Of a stretch of 7,321 nucleotides of DNA, positions 1-5,637 are shown piece after piece. This DNA comes from JBBQLG01 sp038327655 (lineage in GTDB: Bacteria; Bacteroidota; Bacteroidia; Cytophagales; Spirosomataceae): contig JBBQLG010000218.1 in NCBI GenBank assembly GCA_038327655.1, positions 1 through 7,321 of the forward strand, in the 5' to 3' direction. Within the stretch, counting starts at the first letter, position 1. Each line of letters opens with the position of its first letter. Below the pieces are notes generated by a model. It was not told where the DNA came from and did not search any database. It was given only the letters and a program-made list of their open reading frames with translations. The translations under genes were made by a program, and so were the position numbers.

Positions 1-5
1 CGATT

Positions 6-710
6 TTGAAAGAAGATTATCGCAAATGGTATTCCCGCCACCTCGGCCGCGACATCGAAATGCTCGTTTACGGGCACTGGGGCTATCCCATTCTGCTGTT
101 TCCCACGTCGATGGGCCGGTACTACGAAGCCCAGAATTTTAAACTCATCGAGACGGCCAAACCCCACATCGAGGCCGGAAAGGTAAAAATTTACTGCATC
201 GACAGCATCGACAAAGACAGTTGGTACGCCCGCCATTTGCCCCCCGGCACCCGGATTTACAACCACACCCTCTACGACAAGATGGTGAACGATGAGCTGG
301 TACCGCAGCTACAACGCGAGTGCAGTGTGCATAAAATTGGCGTGGCGGGCTGTAGTTTCGGCGGCTACCAGGCCCTGAACTTCGCCTTCCGGCACCCCGA
401 TAAAGTGGCCCACCTCTGGACGATGGGAGCCGCTTTCGACATTCGGCGGTTCATGCGCGGGTATTACGACGACAACGTGTTTTACAACAATCCGCCCGAC
501 TACATGCCCAACGCCCAAAACGATAATTTCTACCAGATGGACATTGTCCTGGGCACGTCGGCACACGATTTCTGCAAGCCCGACACTGAACGTATGGCCC
601 AGATTTTAAGCCGGAAACACATACCCCACTGGCTCGACATAAAGCCGTATGGTGAACACGACTGGCCCGTCTGGCGCGACCAGTTTGCGCAGTACCTGAA
701 CCGGATTTAA
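6..710 (+). CDS. Alpha/beta-hydrolase esterase, COG4947-like
   Basis: A cytoplasmic serine hydrolase of the putative-esterase (esterase-D-like fold) group; the natural substrate is unknown. The nucleophile elbow G-C-S-F-G puts the catalytic serine at residue 117. A histidine at 218 in GEHDWPVWR matches the usual HDW-x-WR end of the family, and Asp188 in the AHDFCKPD segment is the likely third triad member. The early segment with GHWG and FPTSMGR (residues 23-38) and the YYDDNVFYNNPPDYMPN stretch (154-170) are typical of this group. There is no signal peptide. The first visible start is TTG at base 6, but the frame is open to the window edge, so the true start may lie a few codons upstream. 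Length (about 234) is normal for the family. It may be the last gene of an operon that lies left of the window. The family call is firm; the biological role is not known. Confidence 0.88.
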   Translation: MKEDYRKWYSRHLGRDIEMLVYGHWGYPILLFPTSMGRYYEAQNFKLIETAKPHIEAGKVKIYCIDSIDKDSWYARHLPPGTRIYNHTLYDKMVNDELVPQLQRECSVHKIGVAGCSFGGYQALNFAFRHPDKVAHLWTMGAAFDIRRFMRGYYDDNVFYNNPPDYMPNAQNDNFYQMDIVLGTSAHDFCKPDTERMAQILSRKHIPHWLDIKPYGEHDWPVWRDQFAQYLNRI

Positions 711-722
711 TCCGATAAGCCG

Positions 723-757
723 TCCACGGCTGTCTTTTAGTCAGCACCAGCCGTGGA
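723..757 (+). terminator. Hairpin after the esterase gene
   Basis: A perfect 10-bp inverted repeat (tccacggctg at 723-732, cagccgtgga at 748-757) with a 15-base loop lies 13 bases after the esterase stop codon. The position suggests a transcription terminator, but no T-run follows the stem, so it could instead only stabilise the 3' end of the message. Confidence 0.5.
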
Positions 758-860
758 GGGCCGGGCTATCTTACTTATGTGGCCCGAAGAACAATATGCC
801 GAATCTGGCCTTAACAACATATCAGGCAAATTTCTCCGCGTTTTATGGCTTTACTAAATT

Positions 861-868
861 TACTTTTC
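861..868 (+). promoter_or_regulatory. Possible -7 promoter element of the 74-aa gene
   Basis: TACTTTTC matches seven of eight positions of the Bacteroidetes -7 element TAnnTTTG and lies 21 bases before the ATG at 890. No clear TTTG -33 element is present at the expected distance, so this is tentative. Confidence 0.3.
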
Positions 869-889
869 AGAACTGCCAACAACTAATTT

Positions 890-1114
890 ATGAGCAACAG
901 CTTCGGATTTTGGTTTTACATAGCGCCAATGGGCATTTTGCTGACATACAAGCTTCTTGAATTGCTCGCGTTTGAGAAGCCGCCCAAAAATACCGGCAGA
1001 GAACTATTTACCTTTTTTGTGATGGCCATGGCTCCAGTTTTTAATCTAATCTCAGTCGGAATACTTATACGGATGGGTATCCGCGCTTTGCAAGGTAAAA
1101 GCAGTAAGCCATAG
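890..1114 (+). CDS. Small two-helix membrane protein, unknown function
   Basis: A 74-residue protein that I do not recognise. Two hydrophobic stretches, about residues 5-25 and 39-61, look like membrane helices. They are joined by a short charged loop with FEKPPKNTGRE, and the tail is basic (RALQGKSSKP), which suggests a hairpin inner-membrane protein. The ATG start is preceded by an A/T-rich leader (ccaacaactaattt) as is common in Bacteroidetes, and by a weak -7 box at 861. A possible terminator straddles its stop codon. The surrounding DNA (about 760-1170) is visibly more AT-rich than the flanking genes, and the gene sits exactly where the front half of a DinB-family gene would be expected. 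It may therefore have arrived with the event that destroyed that gene. Coding is supported by the membrane pattern and the bracketing signals, not by recognised homology. Confidence 0.6.
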   Translation: MSNSFGFWFYIAPMGILLTYKLLELLAFEKPPKNTGRELFTFFVMAMAPVFNLISVGILIRMGIRALQGKSSKP

Positions 1115-1147
1115 TTCCCATGCTCGGTACTGCAGCTTTTTGCTTTT
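1101..1147 (+). terminator. Possible terminator straddling the stop of the 74-aa gene
   Basis: GCAGTA (1101-1106) pairs with TACTGC (1128-1133) and is followed by the T-rich run agctttttgctttt. An alternative longer-range pairing also exists: gtaaaagca (1095-1103) with tgcttttac (1141-1149). The stem is short and the loop is 21 bases, so the call is moderate at best. Confidence 0.4.
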
Positions 1148-1165
1148 ACTATGTAAATTATTTAG

Positions 1166-1324
1166 GTAGCTAATGCCATTCCAGCGGATAAACTGACCTA
1201 CCCCATCAGCTTTCCGAACAGCGAACAGGTTGAGACGCTGTCGTGGCTGATTACGGATTATGTGGCGCACCTCGAGCATCACCTGCGCCAGTTAGCCATA
1301 GCCGACGCCCAAACCAGCGCCTGA
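1166..1324 (+). pseudogene. C-terminal remnant of a DinB/YfiT-family protein
   Basis: This reading frame is open from 1166 to the TGA at 1322-1324. It encodes 52 residues with no usable ATG, GTG or TTG at its head; an in-frame TAG precedes it at 1163-1165. The visible part runs from AIPADKLTYPISFPNSE through WLITDYVAHLEHHLRQL. The last segment has the His-x-x-His-His cluster (codons at 1268, 1277 and 1280) in an amphipathic helix ending in RQL. That is how the final helix of DinB-like four-helix metalloproteins (DinB, YfiT/bacillithiol-transferase group) usually reads. Family members are about 150-180 residues, so roughly the first two thirds are missing. The reading is that a complete gene was truncated by deletion or insertion at about 1160-1175. 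The family assignment rests on a short segment and is an inference. Confidence 0.65.
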
Positions 1325-1333
1325 CGGCTTTTT

Positions 1334-1341
1334 TACGTTTA
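1334..1341 (+). promoter_or_regulatory. Possible -7 promoter element of the 163-aa gene
   Basis: TACGTTTA matches seven of eight positions of TAnnTTTG and lies 21 bases before the ATG at 1363, right after the stop codon of the DinB remnant. No -33 element is evident. If real, it would let this gene be expressed independently of the broken upstream locus. Confidence 0.28.
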
Positions 1342-1362
1342 TCCCTACTCCTCACACCATCC

Positions 1363-1854
1363 ATGGAACGAATCGAACAGAAAATTGCGGATTTACAGCA
1401 GGCCCGGCAGTTGGTCGGGCAGAACCGGACGCAGTGGCTCACAGTACTCAAGCCGTTTCTGCTCGAGCAATTAACGGCCATCACGGCCGCTTACCCGCTG
1501 GACTGGTCACTATCGCACGGCGATTCGGCCTGGACCAATCTGGATCACGTTTCGCTGAGTTTCGACAATGTGGCATCGGGAATTGTGGAGATCAAGACCG
1601 GGCAACCCGTTGTGAAACAGGGCGGTGGCTTATTTTTTGGCCAGTTCGTAAATGGTCAGATCGTCGTACTGATCGTTTACCCGGCCATCGCCGACTTTGC
1701 CAAAGCCAGCCCGCCAAAGCAACTCGGGCCGTTTGAACCCGCCGAAATCGACGCGGATTTTATCGAACACATGCTGAGCGAATTCCTCGACGAAATGACG
1801 AAGTGGGAACAAACCGGCGAACGCTCCCTGCCGCAGATTGGCTTTCGGTCGTAA
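1363..1854 (+). CDS. Conserved-looking cytoplasmic protein, unknown function
   Basis: A 163-residue protein that I cannot assign to a named family. It begins with a charged, probably helical or coiled-coil N-terminus (MERIEQKIADLQQARQLVGQ, residues 1-20). A mixed alpha/beta middle follows, with beta-like runs at about 62-80 (HVSLSFDNVASGIVEIKTG) and 88-107 (GGLFFGQFVNGQIVVLIVYP). The C-terminal helix is acidic (about 127-150). There is no signal peptide or membrane helix. The ATG at 1363 is preferred over an upstream ATG at 1243 in the same frame. The upstream stretch translates to low-quality Arg/Ser/Pro-rich sequence, overlaps the DinB remnant in another frame, and would skip the -7 box at 1334. 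It stands alone between the decayed DinB locus and the ATP-grasp gene, 153 bases upstream of the latter. Coding potential looks solid; the function is unknown. Confidence 0.75.
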   Translation: MERIEQKIADLQQARQLVGQNRTQWLTVLKPFLLEQLTAITAAYPLDWSLSHGDSAWTNLDHVSLSFDNVASGIVEIKTGQPVVKQGGGLFFGQFVNGQIVVLIVYPAIADFAKASPPKQLGPFEPAEIDADFIEHMLSEFLDEMTKWEQTGERSLPQIGFRS

Positions 1855-2007
1855 GGGCTACCTGAACATTGAACCAACTTATCGTACAGCGATCAAACTT
1901 TTTTGTTTGCCATCGATTCCACATCTTTACCCGGCCGCAGCCGTTACACAATCTGGCCTGTAGGTAGTTAACCCTTTCATGTATAACCAGCACTCAACCA
2001 ATTCATT

Positions 2008-3102
2008 ATGAGCAAACTGACCAAAATTGGCATTCTGTTTGGCCAGGAAAATACCTTTCCGCAGGCGTTTATCGACCGTGTCAATGAGAAACAGAGCGCG
2101 TTCGTGGCCGAAGCTGTATCCATCGGTATGGTCAGTCAGGGCGAATCCACCGACTACGCCGTCATCATCGACCGCATCTCGCAGGACGTTCCGTTTTACA
2201 AAGCGTACCTCAAAAACGCGGCCCTGACCGGTACCGCCGTCATTAACAACCCCTTCTGGTGGAGTGCCGACGAGAAGTTTTTCAACAACTGTCTGGCCGT
2301 GCATCTCGGTGTGCCGGTGCCCAAAACGGTGCTGCTTCCCTCCCACGACCGGCCCGACGATACGACCGAAAAATCGTTCCGCAACCTGAACTGGATGAAC
2401 TGGGACGAGATTTTTGCCCATATCGGTTTCCCGGCCTACATGAAACCGCACTCCGGCGGGGGCTGGAAAAGCGTGTATAAACTGCACGACAGCCATGATT
2501 TCTTCAAAAAATTCAAGGAGACGAATCAGTTGGTGATGATGCTGCAGGAAGAAATCGTGTTCGACGATTATTTCCGATGCTACTGCATTGGCGGTAAAGA
2601 CGTACTGATGATGCCCTACGAGCCGCGCAACCCGCACCACCTCCGCTACGCCACTGAACCCAAAACGACCGGACCGGCGGGCGAAAAGCTAATGGCCACC
2701 ATGCGCGACTACGTGCTGAAACTGAACCACGCGCTGGGCTACGATTTCAATACGGTCGAGTTTGCCATCCGCGACGGCATTCCCTACGCCATCGACTTCT
2801 GCAACCCCGCCCCCGATGCCGACGTGCATTCGGTCGGTCAGGCCAATTTCGACTGGGTCGTGGAAGCTGCCGCCAACATGGCCATCGAACGCGCCCGCGC
2901 CAACCGCCCCGGCGCCGACAACCTGACCTGGGGTACGTTTGTCCGGGATTCGGCAATGGCCCCGCCGGTGGCAGTCAAACCCCCGAAACCGGGTGATGAA
3001 CCCAAGCCGGAAAAGAAGAAGAAAGACGATAAACCGAAGGCCGATACGGACGAAAAGCCCGGCAAACCGAAACCGGAAAAGAAACCGAAGAAAGATAAGT
3101 AA
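2008..3102 (+). CDS. ATP-grasp ligase with Lys/Pro-rich C-terminal tail
   Basis: A 364-residue ATP-grasp enzyme, expected to activate a carboxylate with ATP and join it to an amine or similar nucleophile; the substrates are unknown. Residues 1-110 form the pre-ATP-grasp part, with INNPFWWSADEK at 79-90 and GVPVPKT at 101-107. Lys146 in YMKPHSGGGWKSV supplies the nucleotide-binding lysine and glycine loop, and the hinge is at LQEEI (179-183). Glu251 with Asp263 and Asn266 (IDFCNPAPD) are the likely Mg-binding residues. Residues 324-364 are a low-complexity tail made almost only of Lys, Pro, Asp and Glu; such a tail is not part of the fold. The ATG at 2008 is the natural start. In the 153-base gap upstream, TTTG at 1902-1905 followed 16 bases later by CATCTTTA is a weak promoter candidate. 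The family call is firm, but the pathway is open. A RimK-like or carboxylate-amine-ligase context cannot be confirmed here. Confidence 0.88.
   Translation: MSKLTKIGILFGQENTFPQAFIDRVNEKQSAFVAEAVSIGMVSQGESTDYAVIIDRISQDVPFYKAYLKNAALTGTAVINNPFWWSADEKFFNNCLAVHLGVPVPKTVLLPSHDRPDDTTEKSFRNLNWMNWDEIFAHIGFPAYMKPHSGGGWKSVYKLHDSHDFFKKFKETNQLVMMLQEEIVFDDYFRCYCIGGKDVLMMPYEPRNPHHLRYATEPKTTGPAGEKLMATMRDYVLKLNHALGYDFNTVEFAIRDGIPYAIDFCNPAPDADVHSVGQANFDWVVEAAANMAIERARANRPGADNLTWGTFVRDSAMAPPVAVKPPKPGDEPKPEKKKKDDKPKADTDEKPGKPKPEKKPKKDK
3004..3098 (+). repeat. Imperfect direct repeat inside the ATP-grasp tail
   Basis: Two related 29-base copies, at 3004-3032 and 3070-3098, share the core ccggaaaagaa and an ending near gaaagat(a)aa. 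Both encode a KPEKK-x-K-x-D type motif. The second copy runs almost to the stop codon, so the charged tail probably grew by slippage or duplication within the gene. Confidence 0.5.
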
Positions 3103-3143
3103 CGCAAACAGGGCCGGACGCTAAATCCGGCCCTGTTTGCGTT
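3101..3143 (+). terminator. Strong terminator hairpin overlapping the ATP-grasp stop codon
   Basis: An 18-bp perfect inverted repeat (3101-3118 with 3126-3143) surrounds a 7-base loop, cgctaaa. The left arm starts with the last two bases of the TAA stop, so the stem forms directly at the end of translation. The right arm ends in tttgcgtt without a long T-run. The length and perfection of the stem make a terminator the best reading; because it is symmetric, it could also act on transcripts from the other strand. Confidence 0.8.
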
Positions 3144-3200
3144 CATGCGTGTGCCTTCAGCTATCTGATTGGATGGTGCGGGGAAGTACGGGCCGAGTGG

Positions 3201-3208
3201 TAACTTTG
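3201..3208 (+). promoter_or_regulatory. -7 promoter element (TAACTTTG) of the di-heme peroxidase gene
   Basis: An exact match to the Bacteroidetes -7 consensus TAnnTTTG, 43 bases upstream of the ATG at 3252 and downstream of the ATP-grasp terminator. A good TTTG -33 element at 17-21 bases spacing is not visible. Transcription would be expected to start at about 3213-3216. Confidence 0.5.
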
Positions 3209-3211
3209 TGT

Positions 3212-3251
3212 AGCCCGGACACTGACCTGTATCCGTATCGGCGGGCTTTTT
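3212..3251 (+). promoter_or_regulatory. Terminator-like hairpin directly before the peroxidase ATG
   Basis: AGCCCG (3212-3217) pairs with CGGGCT (3242-3247), with a 24-base loop. The right arm runs straight into a T5 run that ends at the A of the ATG (3252). This resembles an intrinsic terminator or a leader hairpin that could hide the translation start. The stem is only six base pairs, and its left arm lies at the predicted transcription start, so function is uncertain. Confidence 0.3.
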
Positions 3252-5081
3252 ATGCGTCTCTCCCTCTCCATTCGTCCCGCTTTATTGCTGTTAACCAGTG
3301 GCTGGTTCGTGTTCGTGGCGAGTGGCTTCGAGAAGCTGGCTCCCGCAATCAGTCCGGCGCAGCGCGTTCAGCAACAGTTTCTCGCCGACATCGCCCGGCT
3401 CGATTCGGTGGCGGCCCGGCTCGAAACGGGTGTTCGTGCCCATCAATCTGGTCCGGCGCTCCAAGCTGCTTTCGGGCAAACCCGCGATGCCTACAAACAC
3501 ATCGAGTACCTCACCGAATATTATTACCCGCTTATTGCCAAATCATTGAACGGCCCGCCCGTTCCCGAAAGCGAAATGGACGACGGCATCGGGCTGCAAC
3601 AGGAGCCGGATGGGTTGCAGGTAATGGAAGAAATGCTGTTCCCTTACAGCCCGGCGGCCCAAGCGGACCTGCTCAAACAGGCCACCCGGCTCCGCACCAC
3701 CCTTGCCGCCCTGCGCCGGGTAGCCGGGTTTAACCCCGTGGCCGACGGCCATGTTTTCGAGGCCATGCGGCTGGAAATCTTTCGGATTATTGCGCTCGGC
3801 ATCAGCGGATTCGATACGCCCATCACCCACCGCGCCCTGCCCGAAACCGCCACGGCCCTCGCGTCGCTTCGCCAGCCGCTGAGTCTGTATTTGCCCCAAC
3901 TGAAGCAGACGAATCCCGCATTGGCTGCTCAGTTGGAACAGGCACTAACGCAGGCCATTACTACCGTCCGCCGTGCCGGGAGTTTTGCGCGTTTCGACCG
4001 GCTACAGTTCATTCGCCACGATGCATATCCCCTCAGCCGCCTGTTGCTCAACGCGCAGCGGGCACTGCACATCCCCCTGTCGGCCGACCGGACACGCTTA
4101 TTGTCGGCCTCGGCCGCTACCCTTTCGGAGCCGGACGCCTTCGACCCCGGTTTCTTTACCAACACCGCAGCCAGCCGTCCCACGCCCGTCCGGGCAGCAC
4201 TGGGCAGGCGACTGTTTTACGACCCTATTTTGTCCGGCAACGGGCAGCGTACCTGTGCCACCTGCCACCGCCCCGATAAAGCCTTTACGGATGGCGAAAC
4301 CACCAGTTTTGCCATCAATGGCCACGGTCGTATTGGCCGGAATGCGCCAACCTTATTCAACGCGGCCTTGCAAACGGCTCAGTTTATGGATTCGCGGGCA
4401 GTTGGGCTGGAAGATCAGATTCGGGATGTGATTGAGAGCGAAACCGAGATGGGCGGGTCACTGACACGAACCGTTGACCAGTTGAAGCAGCACGATACGT
4501 ACCTTACTTCCTTTACCGAGGCTTACCCCGATGGCCTAACCGAATACAACATCGTGAATGCGCTGGCCAGTTATATTCGCTCCCTGACCGCCCTCGACTC
4601 CCGCGTAGACCGATACCTCCGGGACAACGGTCAACAAGGGCAACCGGCTACGCTCACGGCCGACGAGCGGCTGGGGTTCAATCTTTTTATGGGGAAGGCC
4701 AACTGCGGCACCTGTCATTATTTTCCGCTTTTTAACGGCTCGGTGCCGCCCGGCTACCAGAAAACGGAAAGCGAAGTAATCGGCGTTCCTGCCACCGCCG
4801 ACGAACGCCGGGCTGATGCCGATTCGGGTCGTTACCGTACAACCCGGCTGGCCATGCACCGGGGTGCCTTTAAAATTCCGACGGTACGCCACGCGGCCCG
4901 CACGGCCCCGTACATGCACAACGGCGTGTATCGAACGCTGGAGCAGGTGGTGGCATTTTACAACAAAGGGGGCGGTAACGGACTGGGGTTCAAGCTACCG
5001 AATCAGACACTCTCCGACGAAAAACTAAACCTGACAGCCCACGAAAAACGGGCGTTGGTGGCGTTCATGAACGCGTTGTGA
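3252..5081 (+). CDS. Imelysin-like domain fused to di-heme cytochrome c peroxidase (MauG/CcpA family)
   Basis: A 609-residue exported protein. Residues 1-25 form a signal peptide or anchor (hydrophobic 9-23, no lipobox). Residues about 35-300 are a helical domain resembling imelysin-like proteins. Its segment GLQVMEEMLF (121-130) lines up with the imelysin GxHxxE motif, with Gln in place of His and Glu126 kept. Residues about 310-609 are a bacterial di-heme peroxidase: heme sites CATCH (335-339) and CGTCH (485-489), followed by KIPTVRHAARTAPYMHNGVY (541-560) and VVAFYNKGGG (566-575). In this family, CcpA places a methionine and MauG a tyrosine axial ligand after the PYxHDG-like motif. Tyr570 appears to occupy that position, suggesting a MauG-like ligand set (inference from remembered alignments); Met555 is another candidate. 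It probably acts in the periplasm on peroxide or in oxidising a partner protein. It is about twice the length of a plain peroxidase because of the fusion. It is a single gene with its own -7 box. Confidence 0.88.
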   Translation: MRLSLSIRPALLLLTSGWFVFVASGFEKLAPAISPAQRVQQQFLADIARLDSVAARLETGVRAHQSGPALQAAFGQTRDAYKHIEYLTEYYYPLIAKSLNGPPVPESEMDDGIGLQQEPDGLQVMEEMLFPYSPAAQADLLKQATRLRTTLAALRRVAGFNPVADGHVFEAMRLEIFRIIALGISGFDTPITHRALPETATALASLRQPLSLYLPQLKQTNPALAAQLEQALTQAITTVRRAGSFARFDRLQFIRHDAYPLSRLLLNAQRALHIPLSADRTRLLSASAATLSEPDAFDPGFFTNTAASRPTPVRAALGRRLFYDPILSGNGQRTCATCHRPDKAFTDGETTSFAINGHGRIGRNAPTLFNAALQTAQFMDSRAVGLEDQIRDVIESETEMGGSLTRTVDQLKQHDTYLTSFTEAYPDGLTEYNIVNALASYIRSLTALDSRVDRYLRDNGQQGQPATLTADERLGFNLFMGKANCGTCHYFPLFNGSVPPGYQKTESEVIGVPATADERRADADSGRYRTTRLAMHRGAFKIPTVRHAARTAPYMHNGVYRTLEQVVAFYNKGGGNGLGFKLPNQTLSDEKLNLTAHEKRALVAFMNAL

Positions 5082-5172
5082 CCCTGTACTGCCGTTTGAT
5101 TCAGAACTATTTTCCGCCGTAAAACCGATGCGGTACGTGGGATTACACGTCGGTCAGGTCGGGTTAATTTGC

Positions 5173-5180
5173 TACTTTTG
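5173..5180 (+). promoter_or_regulatory. -7 promoter element (TACTTTTG) of rpiB
   Basis: An exact TAnnTTTG match, 25 bases before the rpiB ATG, implying a short leader of about 20 bases. No TTTG -33 element is obvious. A small inverted repeat, ACGTG-GGATTA-CACGT (5135-5150), lies just upstream where a regulator could bind, but five base pairs are too few to claim an operator. Confidence 0.5.
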
Positions 5181-5205
5181 AGCGTTTAATTCAACTCCCT
5201 TTTTT

Positions 5206-5634
5206 ATGAAAATTGCCCTTGGCTCCGATCATGCGGGCTTTCAGTATAAAGAAAAAGTCAAAGAATTCCTCCAGGAACTGGGTCACGAGGTAATCGACTT
5301 CGGTACCGATTCGGAAGCATCGGTTGATTATCCCCTGTTTATCCGACCGGCCGCCGAAGCTGTAGCCAGCGGGCAGGTGGAGCGGGCCGTTGTGTTTGGC
5401 GGGTCGGGCAACGGTGAGGCCATGATGGCCAACCGCATCAAAGGCGTCCGCTGTGCGCTCTGCTGGAGTCTGGAAACGGCGCGGCTGGGGCGGCAGCACA
5501 ACGACGCCAACGCCCTGTCGATTGGGGAGCGGCAAATCTCGCTGGAACTAACCCTGGAGATTGTCCGGGTCTGGCTCGATACGCCCTTTGAGGGAGGGCG
5601 GCATCAGCACCGGATCGACATGCTGGACGTGTGA
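5206..5634 (+). CDS. rpiB: Ribose-5-phosphate isomerase B (RpiB/LacAB family)
   Basis: Interconverts ribulose 5-phosphate and ribose 5-phosphate in the non-oxidative pentose phosphate pathway; a cytoplasmic dimer in known members. The 142-residue length is normal. The N-terminal MKIALGSDHAGF carries Asp8 and His9 of the phosphate/substrate site, DYP (41-43) follows, and HNDAN (98-102) contains the conserved ring-opening histidine, His98. Arg132 and Arg136 in GGRHQHR are the phosphate-side arginines. The active-site loop reads GGSGNGEAM (65-73). The cysteine used as base in E. coli-type enzymes (CGTG) is a glycine here, and Glu71 sits where the mycobacterial enzyme has its catalytic glutamate. 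That places it in the Glu-type subclass. The ATG at 5206 follows a pyrimidine-rich leader with no Shine-Dalgarno. It has its own promoter box and ends 3 bases from the convergent membrane-protein gene. Allose-6-phosphate isomerase activity, known as a side reaction in the family, is possible. Confidence 0.93.
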   Translation: MKIALGSDHAGFQYKEKVKEFLQELGHEVIDFGTDSEASVDYPLFIRPAAEAVASGQVERAVVFGGSGNGEAMMANRIKGVRCALCWSLETARLGRQHNDANALSIGERQISLELTLEIVRVWLDTPFEGGRHQHRIDMLDV

Positions 5635-5637
5635 GGG

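Noticed and set aside
796..960. A 54-codon plus-strand frame beginning MPNLALTTYQ
   Set aside because: It overlaps the 74-aa membrane protein gene in another frame and has no recognisable feature; the 890 frame has better start context and two clear membrane helices.
771..1154. Similar short words (ttacttatgt near 771, ttactatgt near 1146) as target-site duplications around the AT-rich island
   Set aside because: The match is imperfect and short, no inverted terminal repeats or transposase are present, and AT-rich DNA gives such words by chance.
1243..1362. N-terminal extension of the 163-aa protein to an ATG at 1243
   Set aside because: It overlaps the DinB remnant in a different frame and adds low-quality Arg/Pro/Ser sequence; the ATG at 1363 is better placed.
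1927..2640. A 237-codon open frame on the minus strand opposite the ATP-grasp gene
   Set aside because: It is antisense to a clearly recognised ATP-grasp domain; the length comes from codon bias of the real gene, and the translation shows no known motif.
3137..3733. A 198-codon plus-strand frame overlapping the start of the peroxidase gene
   Set aside because: Its translation is Arg/Ser/Pro-rich, runs through the terminator and promoter region, and overlaps the well-supported peroxidase frame.
5135..5150. Small inverted repeat ACGTG/CACGT upstream of the rpiB promoter box as an operator
   Set aside because: Only five base pairs per arm, which is expected by chance; kept only as a remark in the promoter entry.
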